Source of the DNA: Bombus terrestris
Taxonomy: Eukaryota; Arthropoda; Insecta; Hymenoptera; Apidae
Assembly (NCBI RefSeq): GCF_910591885.1
Contig: NC_063283.1
Location: 11,207,001-11,271,000 of the forward strand
Length of the DNA stretch: 64,000 bases
Direction of reading: 5' to 3'
Below, one piece after another: positions 40,147 through 52,155 of the stretch; the first letter of the stretch is position 1; each line of letters begins with the position of its first letter. Position numbers and translations under genes: made by a program. The notes under the pieces are model-generated. The model had not been told where the DNA came from, ran no database searches, and saw nothing but the letters and a program-made list of their open reading frames with translations.

Positions 40147-40834
40147 TAGCAGATCAGGAAAGATGTCCTAAGGGTAATGAATTTCGAGAATTCTGTGAAA
40201 GCAAACGAATTAAAGTTCACTCGATAGCGACCGATGATAGAGCCAATAGACAGGTAGAGCGTGTTATGCGTACATTGAAAATACGTTCACGACAGTAGAA
40301 ACGACCGGGCGGCCGTGGCAAGACGCGATTGGGGAAATGCAGCTAGCGTTGAACTGCACCGTCAACCGCGTGACCAATTCGAGTCCTTTACAACTACTAA
40401 TCGGTAGATCGGCGAGACCGTATGACCTATTGCTACCCGACAATATCGAAGAAAAAGAAGTCGATATCTCCGATATAAGGCAGCAGGCCGTACAGAACAT
40501 AGAAAGTAACGCCCAATACGACAAAGAAAGATTTGATAGGAACAAAGCTAAAGTGGTTAGGTTTAACCTCGGCGACTTCGTACTACGCAAGAACGAGGAA
40601 AGAAACCAAACCAAGCTAGAGCCGAAATTCAAGGGTCCATTTGTAATAACCGAGATTTTGGAAGGAGATAGATATATTCTAAAAACGCTAGACGGCAAAC
40701 GATCGTATAAAGACAGTCACGACAGATTAAGAAAAATGCCGGACAGTCGCGTTCCCGCTGAGTTGGACGTCGGTAGTGACGGCAATAACAGTGACCACGA
40801 CGACATGAGTGCCTCGATCTCGGAAGATCCTTAG
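40147..40834 (+). pseudogene. Gypsy integrase C-terminal part with GPF module
   Basis: After a frame change the integrase resumes. The third acidic residue region (FREFCESKR-like) is broken near 40180-40260, and the open frame 40337-40834 continues through NCTVNRVTNSSPLQLL to GDFVLRKNE and KFKGPFVITEIL. The last is the GPY/F module typical of integrases of Ty3/gypsy elements. The frame ends in an acidic tail (DGNNSDHDD) with a TAG. No chromodomain follows. Confidence 0.85.
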
Positions 40835-40866
40835 CACAAAGACCGTAGCACCTTACGGAGTACGTT

Positions 40867-41094
40867 ATGAAGCTCGGTAAAGGGGCAAGTGATGTGTTCA
40901 CGCGCACCATGAGCTATAGAGTTGTGAAGCTCGGTAAAGGGGCAAGTGATGTGTTCACGCGCACCATGAGCTATAGAGTTGTGAAGCTCGGTAAAGGGGC
41001 AAGTGATGTGTTCACGCGCACCATGAGCTATAGTGTTATGAAGCTCGACTAAGGGGCAAGTGATGTGTTCACGCGCACCATGAGCTACAGTGTT
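40867..41094 (+). repeat. Four 57-bp tandem repeats inside the gypsy element
   Basis: Units begin at 40867, 40924, 40981 and 41038 with an exact 57-bp period (core agctcggtaaaggggcaag). They differ at only a few bases. Because 57 is a multiple of three, the frame 40867-41052 repeats a 19-residue peptide (KLGKGASDVFTRTMSYRVV), but the fourth unit has a stop. The array sits between integrase and the 3' LTR, where env or a polypurine region would be. Function is unknown. Confidence 0.95.
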
Positions 41095-41421
41095 ACGAAG
41101 TTTGGTGCGGTCGTGCGATCTAGAAAAACGAGATCCATTGGGGTACGAAATCGAGACTGGTCCATTTCGCCGTTATGACCCGACTGATAACCCACAGGAC
41201 GCAACTAGCACTTCCAATACTAATTACAACGTTACTAATTCATGTTCTCTTCTATTCCTTTTGTTGTCAAACCTCCGAACAAAATTTTATTGTTACACTG
41301 GACCCTCAGCTTATTTAGACATTAAGTTAGATTGTAAACAATGTTAATTGTACCGAGACTAACGTTAAGAAAACTCAATATTGTAGCTACACCCGAGGAC
41401 GTGTGATAGTCAGAATGGCCG

Positions 41422-42391
41422 TGTCGGAGATGAAAGAACGCCGGAGCTCCTCCTTGGATTCGCGGGAATACCGCAACTCTGTAACTTGGATTAAACAAAT
41501 GCCGCTCCGATTGTTCGAGATTTATGATCATGAGCTTGGGCTCGAGGCGACAATCAGTCGCCGAACGTAGCCGCGGTCAAAGGGATGAACGTTTTATCTA
41601 ACAAAGGCACAGAGTAACTCTATTCCTCTCCTTAAAAGAAATAGTCGTAGCGACACGTGGCAGTAAATACTTCAATAGTTTCTATCCCGCGGCCCGCCAC
41701 ACGCAGATTTCGTCCTCCGAGTAAGATGATCGCCGGGTGTCGGCATGCCTTTGTGGCGTATGTTTAGCTAACGTGAGGACCCGCTATAGATCTTAAGATT
41801 TAGTCAAGCGAAGTCCGTCAAATAGACTTTGTTGCAACTACGGGAAGATAGGAGAAACCTATCCTCCACGAGCGTTGCCCCCCGTCAACAACCTCCCCTC
41901 AAGGGCGGCCAGCATCTCTTTCAAAACGCCGATATGGAGATCGACCAATTAGCAATAGCGCTAATTTCCCTCACCTTTGGAACGAAAGCTTTCTTTGACG
42001 AATCCGAGGATCTCATGTCCTTAGACCCACCCATTATAGTTTTCCTCGACGGCATCGTCGAGACGGAGAGTCACTCTCCGGTACGATCTCGACGACGATT
42101 CAAGTAACTCTCGGATACGTAGTGATTGCCCCACGCATTAACATTGAGTACAACTTAGACGCTAAAGAAGAGTAGAGTTCGTCATCCCGTTGACCGTGGA
42201 TTCGTTATTGAGCCTAGGATCATTGTCATTAGCTTCTCGAGTATCAATTTATCGCGATTACTTGTCCAATTCCAACATGGTCATGTTTGCACTAGTAAAT
42301 ATCTCCTCTATTGCATAGTGATCACGTCTAGTGTCAATAGGAATTCGTTTACGCCCTTAACCCTAACTCTAATCGTAACGCCAACCCGACA
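41422..42391 (+). repeat. 3' LTR of the gypsy element (family A)
   Basis: 970 bp, with no mismatch to the 5' LTR on reading. It is followed by an 18-bp AT-repeat tract that separates it from an older family A solo LTR in the opposite orientation. Confidence 0.95.
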
Positions 42392-42409
42392 TATATATAT
42401 ATATATATA

Positions 42410-43017
42410 TGTCGAATTGTCGTTTGGATTTCGAGCGCGAGACGATTCTTCGTTAGCATTTGCCATCATGATGTTCAATAAAGGTTGTATTTACATAAAA
42501 TTATATTTCTTTACAAAGTTTGATAAATAATTAGTTTAACGGTTAACTAAGATAACAAACAATAAGTAAACAAATGCTTTAAATAATATTCTTGGGTTCT
42601 GTAACGAATCCACGGTCAACGGGAAACTTTCTGTACGTTTTAATATATTTTTGATAGCACACTGACACGTTCACTCTGGCACAGGGTTTCTCTAAGACTG
42701 ACTCCAAGACGATGACAGTAAACTCTCCAAGGAGATTGCAAAATAAAAGACAGATACAGTTACATATATCAAATACATATCGATCGGGAATATCAACAAA
42801 TTCCCAAGCGCCGTAACTAGGCAGTTCCACATAAACCAGCATTGCTCCTGATCAAGACTTGATTGTTTATACAGCGTATCCCTTAACACTGGAACCTCCT
42901 TTGTAAAACATTTCGTTCATCCCGTGACCGTGCCTACGTTCGGCGACCATGTCACCCTGAGCCCAAGTATTGAGAAATCTTCCAAAAGAAAGGCTCGATG
43001 TCTCTACATCTCCGACA
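42410..43017 (-). mobile_element. Diverged solo LTR, family A, minus strand
   Basis: The right end reads catctccgaca, the reverse complement of the family A start TGTCGGAGATG. Within 42590-42960 the complements of other LTR landmarks appear, such as cgaatccacggtcaacggg and cgttcatcccgtgaccg. At 608 bp it is shorter than the 970-bp LTR and clearly older. Both flanks are tata (42406-42409 and 43018-43021), fitting the same target rule. The complete element at 36515 landed in the AT tract at its left edge. The minus frame 42579-42842 lies inside it and is not a gene. Confidence 0.75.
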
Positions 43018-45313
43018 TATATATATAGATGGATAAAAGGTGCCTAAAAACAGGCGTCGAATAGCTTCGCGAGCTAGTGTAAGTAACGTTCTTCTACTAT
43101 TTCTACTGTTCTTTATTAAAATGTGATATCGAAATACGGATGTATTTACTGCACTTTTACGTGATTCGAAGAAGCTGTTTTGCAATTAAACGAAGCGGAA
43201 AAAGAAATGTCAAGGTGCGATGCCGAAACTCGACTCGAAACATGCCTTAAGATATTATACAGAGTATGGTATATGTATACACCTCGATCACCCTTCCCCT
43301 TCGTCTCTTACGATAGTTTGTACGATGAGGCGAGATTCCAAGCGAGCGCTACTTGTGTTCTGCGAATCGAAATTCTTTAAAACCTGCAGATTATCGTGCA
43401 TATTATACCTGTTTCCCCTTTGGAAATTTCGACATCTTATCTTTCACTTCCAGCTGTAAGATCCGATCGAAATAGTAAAATTTCAGTTGAGAACTGTCTG
43501 AATTTGGTTAATCTCTCGATTATGGAGCAGACAGATGACGGGCCAGTTCATTTATATATAATACCGGTTTACGTTACATAATTCGAACCGTCTGTCGTTC
43601 CGTTTGGAAATATTTTTGTTTTTGTTCGAGTGTTTGTTCAATTTAAGTAGCTACTTTGCAAATGCAAAGATACATACTTCAACATTCTTTGATTAAAAGA
43701 TAACAAATTTGAGAAAAATAATTGAAACATAATAGATTATTCGCTTAGATAGAGTTTACAAGTACTTTTAAAGAAACGCGAACGAATTTGTCACTCAACT
43801 TAATACACGTTTCAAACCAAATTATTATATTAAAGTTATGTTCTATACACTTTGCTTTATCGTTAATCAAACGGGGCTATTTCGTGCTTAAAGAAAGGAG
43901 AAAAATCGAAGAAAAGCCCGTTGGAAAGGGGAGAAACTCGAGGAGAACACGTGACGATTTCGCGTGACGCAAGAGAACTCACTCAGGTCTCGTTTCCTCT
44001 TTGCGACGGATTTTGCCGTCACGTTTACTTTCTCTCGAGTATCTCGGAAACATACATATGCCCCTTGTCGTCTAACTTGACAACCTTAAATTACTCGCAA
44101 ATTGTTCCTGCCACCAATAAACTTTTCCAGCAAAGATATTGCACAGTTTTCCACAACCGTATCCCTACACATTAAAATTTATTTTATACAATCTTAACGA
44201 ATTACCAACATGTTACCTACATTATTTTATCTGAAATAACGTAGACTAATTTATTATTTGCGAGCGATCTCATTTTATTTATATCTCGTTTCTCCAAGTT
44301 AAATTTATTACGTTTAAATTTCGATGCTGTTGTAATCTACTTTCAATTTCGATACTTTTTCGATACTTCCAAATTCAATACTACTACAGCTATATCTACA
44401 TCTACATCTACATCTACCATAATCACTAAAATCATATATCATTTCCTTTTTGTTATTTTTTCTATCCCCTTGTATCTTATTTCTTGTAAAATTGTTTTCT
44501 AATTAAAATTATGTACTGTTAAAATTGGAAAAATTTTAGGCCATGCTCTTTCCTGCTTTGTTTCTCTTTTTTTTCTCTTCTTTTCTTCTTTCTTTCTCTC
44601 TCCTTTCTTTTCTTTTTTTTTTTTTAATCCAATTAGTTCTTTGTTAGAATCAGGCAATAAACAACGGAACAGTGTCCAACGGACGAAACTTTGCTCTTGA
44701 TCTTGCTTCTATCAGATGTGTCGGTTGGGAACTAGTTTCGTTTCCACCATTTCAAGACCCTGAATTTATGATGTTGAATCTGTTTGCCGTTTAGCGTAAA
44801 CAAAGATTTAGGTCGGTGAAATTTCATCTAGATACTCAAAAAGTTCTGTAAAAATTAACTAAAGGCATCTTCCTATTTAAAATGTAACAATGCTTGATCT
44901 TCATTTAAGCCGAGCGATCTCCACTTTCGAAAAATATACTCATACGAAAGCGTTGCAGATTATCTCGTTGCATGTAAAAAATTGGGGGAATTTTTGTCAT
45001 TGAGAAATTATCAGAAATTTTGAAAGTAATTTTAGATATTTAAAAAGACTTATCCCCGATACTCTCTTACCATGGTGTGAAAATTCAACAAGACATTGAC
45101 AATTTTCTAAAACAATTCTGAATGTTCGAAGAGAATTATCCATCGAAACAGCATCGTAGATGAATTACTTTTTCACGGTAATATAACAATTGTACATGGC
45201 TAGGATTAGCTTTGGATTCATCCAAAATTCTTTAAAATCACATATCTATTTGCATAAAAAACTTATTGTGAAAAAGGGAAAATTGTTAAATCTCATTTTC
45301 GTTATAACAAAAC
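43018..45313. other. Unassigned AT-rich DNA
   Basis: No gene recognised. A 16-bp segment at 43052-43067 (aggcgtcgaatagctt) is the exact reverse complement of 36476-36491 on the other side of the LTR cluster. Short tcatac/tctaca units occur near 44391-44415 and a polypyrimidine tract at 44560-44627. The frame 43921-44175 has no motif. Confidence 0.5.
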
Positions 45314-46266
45314 TGTATTTTCGAGTTATCGCGGGGAGACGCGGTCGCGAGAATACGCGTCAACGGGAGTCGTAAATTCCCGTTACGATTATAATAATCG
45401 ACACCACGAATAATTCGATCCCCTTATTTCGGTTAGGATAATAGGGGTGGTTGTTGTAGTATAACGCTGGGATTCACAGAGTTATAAAAATATATATTTC
45501 CAACACTTTATACAATCACACAAAGTAGTAACGCCGTTGATTATGATACAGGTAACGAAGAGAAGGATTATTCTTAGATGAGAGAATCCGTATATATGTT
45601 GCCTTGACTGTTCGTTGGTTATGAGAATCAATATAGTGACTCTCCTGATGGCGTAGAGGCAGTAGAGTAGCAACAACCGGAAGTGTAGGAACTCTGGGAG
45701 ATGTAGGAACGGTGAGAGCTATAGGGACTCTAGGATCGTGAGAGCTGTAGGAGCTGTCGGACTTCTGGGCACTGTGAGAGCCAAAGGAACTCTGAAGTTC
45801 GTTTGGATCTGATTACGGAGGAAAGCTCGGTATAGGTGTCCCATTTGAACTAAGAACGCGGATTCGTTGCTCACATTTTTTGTTAGGAAAGTGAGGGCAA
45901 TGATCCGCGATGCCGATTGTTTATGACCACTGTTGGGAATGAAGATGGGAGGAAGAAGCCTCTTACCAACGTGATTTATGGGCGACATTGTTTATGAGAA
46001 AAGCCAGCTTTTCCGTTAGGCAACTATTCCGTTTTTCCCATTAGGTAACTACTTCCTTTCTCCGTAATTTGGAAGAATGTACACTTAGACCTAAGGACTT
46101 TGTAAGTACCAGTTATAAACCGAAAATACTTGCAGGATTAAAGCTTCCTGCAAACTAATAAGACTCGGTTTATGGTGGGGCCTTAGGTTTATTGAGGGTT
46201 TCCCTAACGGGCCTTGACGATCAGACAATGAAGGACGTCGCGCGGACCTTTTCACGCGACGTAACA
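45314..46266 (-). mobile_element. Solo LTR, family C, minus strand
   Basis: A 953-bp segment. On the minus strand it starts TGTTACGTCGCG and ends CGAAAATACA, with TG...CA ends. Five-base direct repeats AAAAC flank it (45309-45313 and 46267-46271), a perfect target duplication. It matches 62072-63026 along its length. A degenerate run of ctcacagtgcctagagttc-like units occupies the middle. No internal region adjoins it, so it is a solo LTR. The superfamily is unknown, but a 5-bp duplication is usual for Ty3/gypsy, copia and BEL elements. The minus frames 45719-45988 and 46091-46303 lie inside it. Confidence 0.9.
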
Positions 46267-49200
46267 AAAACATTGCAGTGCCTAGTCGTAATATAATTAT
46301 CAAACTATTTCACGCATGACGCGTGAATAAACACTATGCATGCCTAATAATACACGTTATAAGAATATCGATTTTCGCCACCGAGGACCTTCTTCCATTT
46401 TCTGTGTCGCATTGAACGCCTTAAACTAACTGTCTAAATTACCAGAACATTTATCGATCGTCCATTGTTCTGGAAAATAATTCGAAACTTTCGAGACCAA
46501 TTTATTTGCAGCAATAGGAATAGGCAATTTCAAATTCATTGTAACGCGAAACATTAAAAATCGTTATAATAATAATTGGTAAACGATCGTTTAATTTGTT
46601 CGCGATTCTCTAAATTAATTCCAACTTTCTAAATCAACGAAAACTTATTTCCAAGAAACGAGGAAGTACTACTCTACCTCCTTAAACGTAATACAAAACC
46701 TTCAAATTCACTATAATAATCGGTAGATACGCCATTTAGCGACTAGCGTGTAATATTATTGTATTTCGTAGAATCAGCAGATGCTTGTTGTAGGAGTCGT
46801 AGGAACAAGCGGAACGAGTTTGGTTCGCGATACAAGTCAAAGCAAAAGTTTCCTCCACCCTCTCGCCAGTTTGAAAAATATTACTTGTAAATTTCTAGCA
46901 GACAAACCAGTATATCTTGTCTTCTCTTGGCCTCTTGATTTACCTCCTCTCATACTCTTTTTCTTTTCCTCCTTTTTTCTCCCTACCACGCCACGGTTTT
47001 CACACGCATTTTTAACGATCACTTGGACGAAGCGACACTCGCGTTCATTTCCCGTCGCCGTAAATTCTTGCATTCGTGATAGCATCCACCTTTACCCACC
47101 CTTATTTGCCTATTCTTTATCCAGATTATTTATTTTGTCCAAGCAAACGCCATTACGCGAGCCTCACGACGCGAATTTTTCCAAGTATCATCTAAAATAA
47201 CATTGACAAAATTGACCCAGTCGATTTGAATGTTCATTTTACAATTGTTCCTGTAAACCTTGCCAAGTTTAGTTGATTATTTAGAAAGTGATACTTTTCG
47301 TTTCGTGGAAGATTTGTGGATCGATCAAATTTAGTTGTCCTACGTGTATACCCATTCTGCAGAAACAGCTACATACAGATACAGCCGATCAAAGTGACTA
47401 GTTAGCAATATATATAGATGCGAACCTTACGCGTTTCAATCAATTTGTAATAACTGATTTGTGATAGCCATAAATGTCATCTGTATCGCTGCGATTCCCA
47501 TCGCTGCTATCGGATCTTATCGTTCAACATGCGAGAACGCGCGTTTAAATTAACAAATGTCATTTTGTTATTATTATAATATATTAGTTACGAAAGAACT
47601 GCAAATTTATCAGTGTAAATATCTCTTGTGACAGCAGAGAAGAAAGAAAGAGTAAGATTTCTAGCATTCTCAGAGTGCTATATATAGAAAAATTGGCACA
47701 GCAGAGGATATTTGTTCCTAACAATAATTTTATCGAACATTATTGTTCGCCAGTGTTTTCCAATTTCCAATCAAATATTTTTGCCGGTTCAGTGGTATAT
47801 CTATATCAGTGGTATATAGGTATGCAAATTTAGGGAAAGCAGGCTGAAATGTAAGATCGAGGTTATAAAAGATTATGTTTCAAGGCAGAAGTTATTTAAA
47901 ATTATTTAAGATAATAGATAATTTAAACGAACTAAAGTTTGTAAAAATTCAACGTTGCAGTTGATCTTGTAACAAACGCTATTTTTTAAATATTCAAGGT
48001 AGAAGTAGAATCTTACGATTAAGATATATTCAAACTAAAAAAAGAAGAAGAAGAAAAAGAAAAGAACAAATATCTAATTAGGTTATAAAGGAGCAAATAA
48101 AACATAATAAAATAAATGAAGACAATTAATAAAGACAATTTTGGTAATATTCGATCTTAGAATTAAATGCTTCGCTAAGAAATGAGATGCGCTATTTGTC
48201 ACATTTCTTCCGTTATCTTCGATTAAAATGTTATATAATAGAATAATAGCTTAGACAAAAACTCTTGGTAGCAACTGTAGATAGTTGGGCCTGTTTTAGA
48301 TCAGAATCTAGAAACTATCCTCGCCGGATACGTTAGCGGAAGTTTCGCGAATCTTCGAACATCGACGGGGCGGGCCGTGGGACGATAGAAACTTTCGAAA
48401 CCCACTTGCACGATCTGTATTGTTTCGTGGTTGTGTTTCGTGTTCCTCTGGACGGCATAAGAACGCGTTTCCACAGCTCCAACAACTTTCTACACGTCGA
48501 ACGCGCGTCGACGTCTCAGAACGCGAACGGTTCTTTCCATTCTTACTCGAAACTTGTTCGCTTCAGAATGGCTACTTTGAAATTTTAAGTTGTCCCAAGT
48601 TCGTTGCACGGGAATGGAAAATATTTCCTCTCTGTTATTTTCACGTTATTTTATATCCTTATCTTTGTTTCCATAGATTAAACTACCGACTCGTTTAGGT
48701 TCTCCAAGTGTCCAAATGTACGAATATTTTGAATTTACGATGAAATTTTTATCAAATTGAAAAAATTTCGATCGAGTTTGCCAGTATCTCCTCCGATTTT
48801 GCCAGCTTGCCCGGTGCAGCGTGGAGAATTCTACCGAGAGTGTCGCTGCCTCTCGGCGTTCCAAAGCTCGTCATGGAGGCAGATTGAAAAGTTTCGCGGC
48901 CCCTTCGACTTCAAAGCGGAAACGGGTCTGTAATTTCTACATTCGCAAGCAATCTTCCGTAGAACGGATTACTCTAGACGATGCGACGCGACGTGGAAAG
49001 ATGCGATACACTCAATTTACCGAGTTCGTGATTTAGTTCTATCGCATGGAGCTGCTTTGATCCTCTGTCACGCTTGTACTAATTAAAAGATTCTAATTGA
49101 CCCGTACTAATTGCGCAGAAATTCGTAAATTCTTTGTCAAATGAGAAAAATTTAAAATTATGGCAATTGTAGGTACGTGCGTATTTAGTATCTGTTCGAT

Positions 49201-49677
49201 AATATTTTCTTTAATGTATTTTCTGCTTTTTTAACGTCTTTTCCAAGTTTAGTTGTTGTTTGTTACGCTACTTTTCCCCACACTTTTCAAAGCCACTCTT
49301 ATTATTTTATTACTTTTATTCTTCATACTAGCATTCTTATTATAACTTGTGTTACAGTTCAAGGTTTCAAGGTTCGGTTCAAGAACTTTGAAAATAGAAC
49401 TATTTTTAGCCGATTCTGCTGTTACTATGTTATCTTTTCTTTCAAATTTCTCATTAACAGACCCTTCAACATTTTTTAACTATGACAATCTCCCTATATT
49501 TATTTGTAATTTTGTCATAGCAACAATATCGTATTCGCTAACGATAAGATAATAGTAAATTTTCTGGTATAAATAATTTTAACCAGGGGTTTCACAGCAT
49601 CGTTCATTTTATCAGTATTACCATTGAACAAAGGATCGTTTGAAATTTATTTCACCAAAGAATTCGCATTGTTTCAG
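46267..49677. other. Unassigned DNA upstream of the Ly6 exon
   Basis: No coding exon was recognised. The 139-codon frame 46781-47200 is the longest unassigned frame but has no domain and a simple-sequence middle. CpG-richer patches occur at 48300-48600 and 48800-49040. If the exon at 49678 belongs to a gene with a signal-peptide exon upstream, this stretch is intron. The last ~20 bases before 49678 (gaattcgcattgtttcag) form a splice acceptor. Confidence 0.5.
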
Positions 49678-49808
49678 GGCTGACACACAGTCTCAAATGT
49701 TATAAATGCGGACAGTACAATGAAGGAGTCGGTAGCATCACACCGTGTATCAATTATACCGCTCACATGCATCTAAAGGAGTGTTTACCCACGGCCGAAT
49801 GGTGCATT
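49678..49808 (+). CDS. Internal exon of a Ly6/uPAR three-finger domain protein
   Basis: A 131-bp exon bounded by an acceptor (gcattgtttcag before 49678) and a consensus donor (gtaagt at 49809). The frame starting at 49680 is open for 43 codons and includes SLKCYKCGQYNEG, ITPCINYT, LKECLP and EWCI. The L-x-C-x-x-C opening and the following spaced cysteines fit the first half of a Ly6/uPAR domain. Insect members are small secreted or GPI-anchored proteins involved in septate junctions, sleep and channel modulation. NYT is a possible N-glycosylation site. The left intron is phase 1 and the right is phase 0, as expected for a domain exon following a signal-peptide exon. The remaining exons (signal peptide, last cysteines, GPI signal) were not found in the window. 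The family is clear to me; the particular member is not. Confidence 0.85.
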
Positions 49809-52155
49809 GTAAGTAAACATTTGTCTTATCTTCTATTCCAAACAGTATTTAATTAAATTTGTTAGTCATTGTCTTATAGAGGAGGCGAAAGGAACTTTTT
49901 TCTTCTTTTCCTTTTTTTTTTCTCTTTTTTTGGTAATGGGAAAAATTTGGAGGATTTAATCAATTTGAATGATGTCAATCAACGAAGAATACGAGTTTTC
50001 GTGGCCTACGCTAAAAACCGAAATTTAAGATCAACTTTCAATATATATATTTTGCTGGATGTTGTCATTTAGCGAGCAAATTGCGAGCGACAAATTTTAG
50101 CAGCAGCTCGTAGATAGCGAACGACATTTGACTGCAATGGCAAGCGTATATGTTACATTTGTCATTCTCGTATGTTCCGACTAGCTCGGATTCCGAATCA
50201 AGTGGACAATTCTGTGTATCGACTTATAAATTAAATATTACAACTAAAAGTTTGAGGTTTACAGAAAAGAAGAAAAAGAAACGAAAAAAGGAAAGAAAAA
50301 AAGAGTTGGATGAAAATAGTAGAAAGAGTTTCAAGAGACTTTCAATGACCTGGGAAAGCGAAGATCGAAGCGGGAAGTAGAACAGCGTACCGAGTCTCAA
50401 ATCGCGATCGTTAATTGCGGATAATCGTGGTTGTTTCCAAGTCGTGGCTCTGTTTCGTGTTTTTGTCGAGGAACAAAGTGTCTTCAGACGCTGTACAAGT
50501 ACAACGCTGTACAAAAAGTGCAGAGACGTTCTCTTTTTGTCGTTGCGAGGCTGAAAAACATTTCAACTTGTTTCTTAAGAAGCGGAACTTGTGGAATTAT
50601 TTAGAAATAATGGAAAATGTTTGATACAGAGAGAAATTCCACTACCTTCTTCTTGTATAATAAATTTCTTAATTTCTATCAATATTTCACACTTTTTGTC
50701 GATTAACAAACAGGTAGACGGTTATATTCTTTATTTTAGCCTCGCTGTCCAGAAATCCTGACTCGGTGTACACTTGTTTTAACTTTACGATAAATTGAAC
50801 CAAAGAACTGTAATTGGAAATTGCTGTCGACTCCATCTCTCAATTCAACGACCTCGAGACATTTAATCGAATCGCGTAATCTGTTTATCGTGTTCGGGCA
50901 CGTGTTTCACAATCGCAATCCTTGCCAGGATTGTCCTTGAAGGAGATACAATCCTGGTGAATTAACGGGCCATCTCATTCGACTCTATCAATTCCCAATC
51001 GCGCACTGCCTTCCGGCTAGATCAGCGTCCCCGTAACTGCATTATCATATTATACCGTTGGATATTCTGACGTGGCCTTCGAATTACTGCCACCGGTGCG
51101 TTTGCTTGGTATTAATTAGCATTTTGCGACAGCAACGGGATGTCTGTCCGCCATGTGAATAGATTTAGCCGATCTCCCATAGGACCGTCAGATCGTTTAA
51201 TTGCGCGATAGAATTGGCGGCGAGTTAGATTTGATTTGGAAAGCGGGATTTTCGTTGTTTGGGAATTCTGTTGCTACTTGGAGTGATATATTCTACGGTG
51301 GAGAGGACGAATAGATGGCTCTTTAAAAACGAAAACGGTAACACGTTGCAGACGTTCCAGACCAGCTATACTCGATTTAGATAGCTTCTCACTGTTTTGG
51401 TTGCGAGTCGTCCCATTTTCAAACTCTCCTTATTTGAAATTTTGCGGTCAAAAGGTTCCAATTAGAGATAGATCTCCGATTTGAGTAATCTTGCGTATTA
51501 AAATGTTTCGAAACGATGCAGTTAAGAAATATTCCAAATAAGAATTCCTTTAATATTAACAAATATTTCATCTACACGAGATCTCTTAAAATTAAATTAA
51601 AAGCTTCACGATTCATCAGAATCAGAATTTTGCGAAATCGTAAAATCTGAGAATCTGTAAATTTCGGAGTTACGTATAAATCATCGATACACGCGTTATT
51701 CGCAAATTATGATACTACCGTTTGGAAAGTATCGACATGAATGGTAGGTAGCGAAATATAAATTTCGATGTTGATTAAATGTGATCTAATTCTCGCTGAC
51801 AGTAATCGTACATACAAGTAACCGCAGCCTGTATTCTCGTGTCGCAGATACTGACCGACTTTTATCCGGTCGAACAACGATCACGATGTATCGTGTAACC
51901 AAGAATCGATAGCAACGTTCCGGACGGTAACGATAGAAAGAGCGTCGCACTTCTGCCGACTTCTGTCTGATTCGTTCCCGATGGAACAAGGAAAACCAGG
52001 ACAGATGGTCCTACGATAAAATACAACCAGATGGAACACTGACACGTTACACATCCATAAAAGATTAACAATTCAATGGAAAATAAAGCGAGTAAAAGTA
52101 AATTTTCTAGATTGTCAACAGCTTGAAAATAAATAAACGGCGACCGCGTTTAAAA
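49809..52155. other. Probable intron of the Ly6 gene, unassigned
   Basis: It begins with the donor gtaagt. No next exon was found. It contains polypyrimidine runs (49895-49930) and a purine run (50264-50310), and overlapping frames at 50150-50624 without a recognisable domain. The frame 50415-50624 has several cysteines but lacks the Ly6 spacing and a matching acceptor. Confidence 0.45.

Larger units (their letters stand above)
36515..42391 (+). mobile_element. Ty3/gypsy LTR retrotransposon, defective
   Basis: A 5877-bp element with two 970-bp LTRs and a 3937-bp internal region, inserted in a (TA)n tract (tata on both sides). Order in pol is protease, reverse transcriptase, RNase H, integrase, which defines the Ty3/gypsy arrangement. 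The internal region has no recognisable gag and no env. Pol is broken by several frameshifts and in-frame stops (near 37835, 38370, 38605, 39409, 39751 and 40144). I found no clear polypurine tract before the 3' LTR. By eye the LTRs show no difference, so insertion is recent even though the coding part is dead; the copy was probably moved by proteins from an intact relative. Confidence 0.93.

Noticed and set aside
45719..45988. Similar peptide frames in all three family C LTRs (45719-45988 minus, 59953-60177, 62365-62568)
   Set aside because: The frames align without gaps over about 67 codons, but most base differences change the amino acid, so there is no sign of protein-level constraint. 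They are shared because the LTRs are related.
46781..47200. 139-codon plus frame, the longest not explained by a transposon
   Set aside because: It has an ATG, but the centre is poly-pyrimidine, with no domain, signal peptide or splice context, and a shadow frame runs on the other strand.
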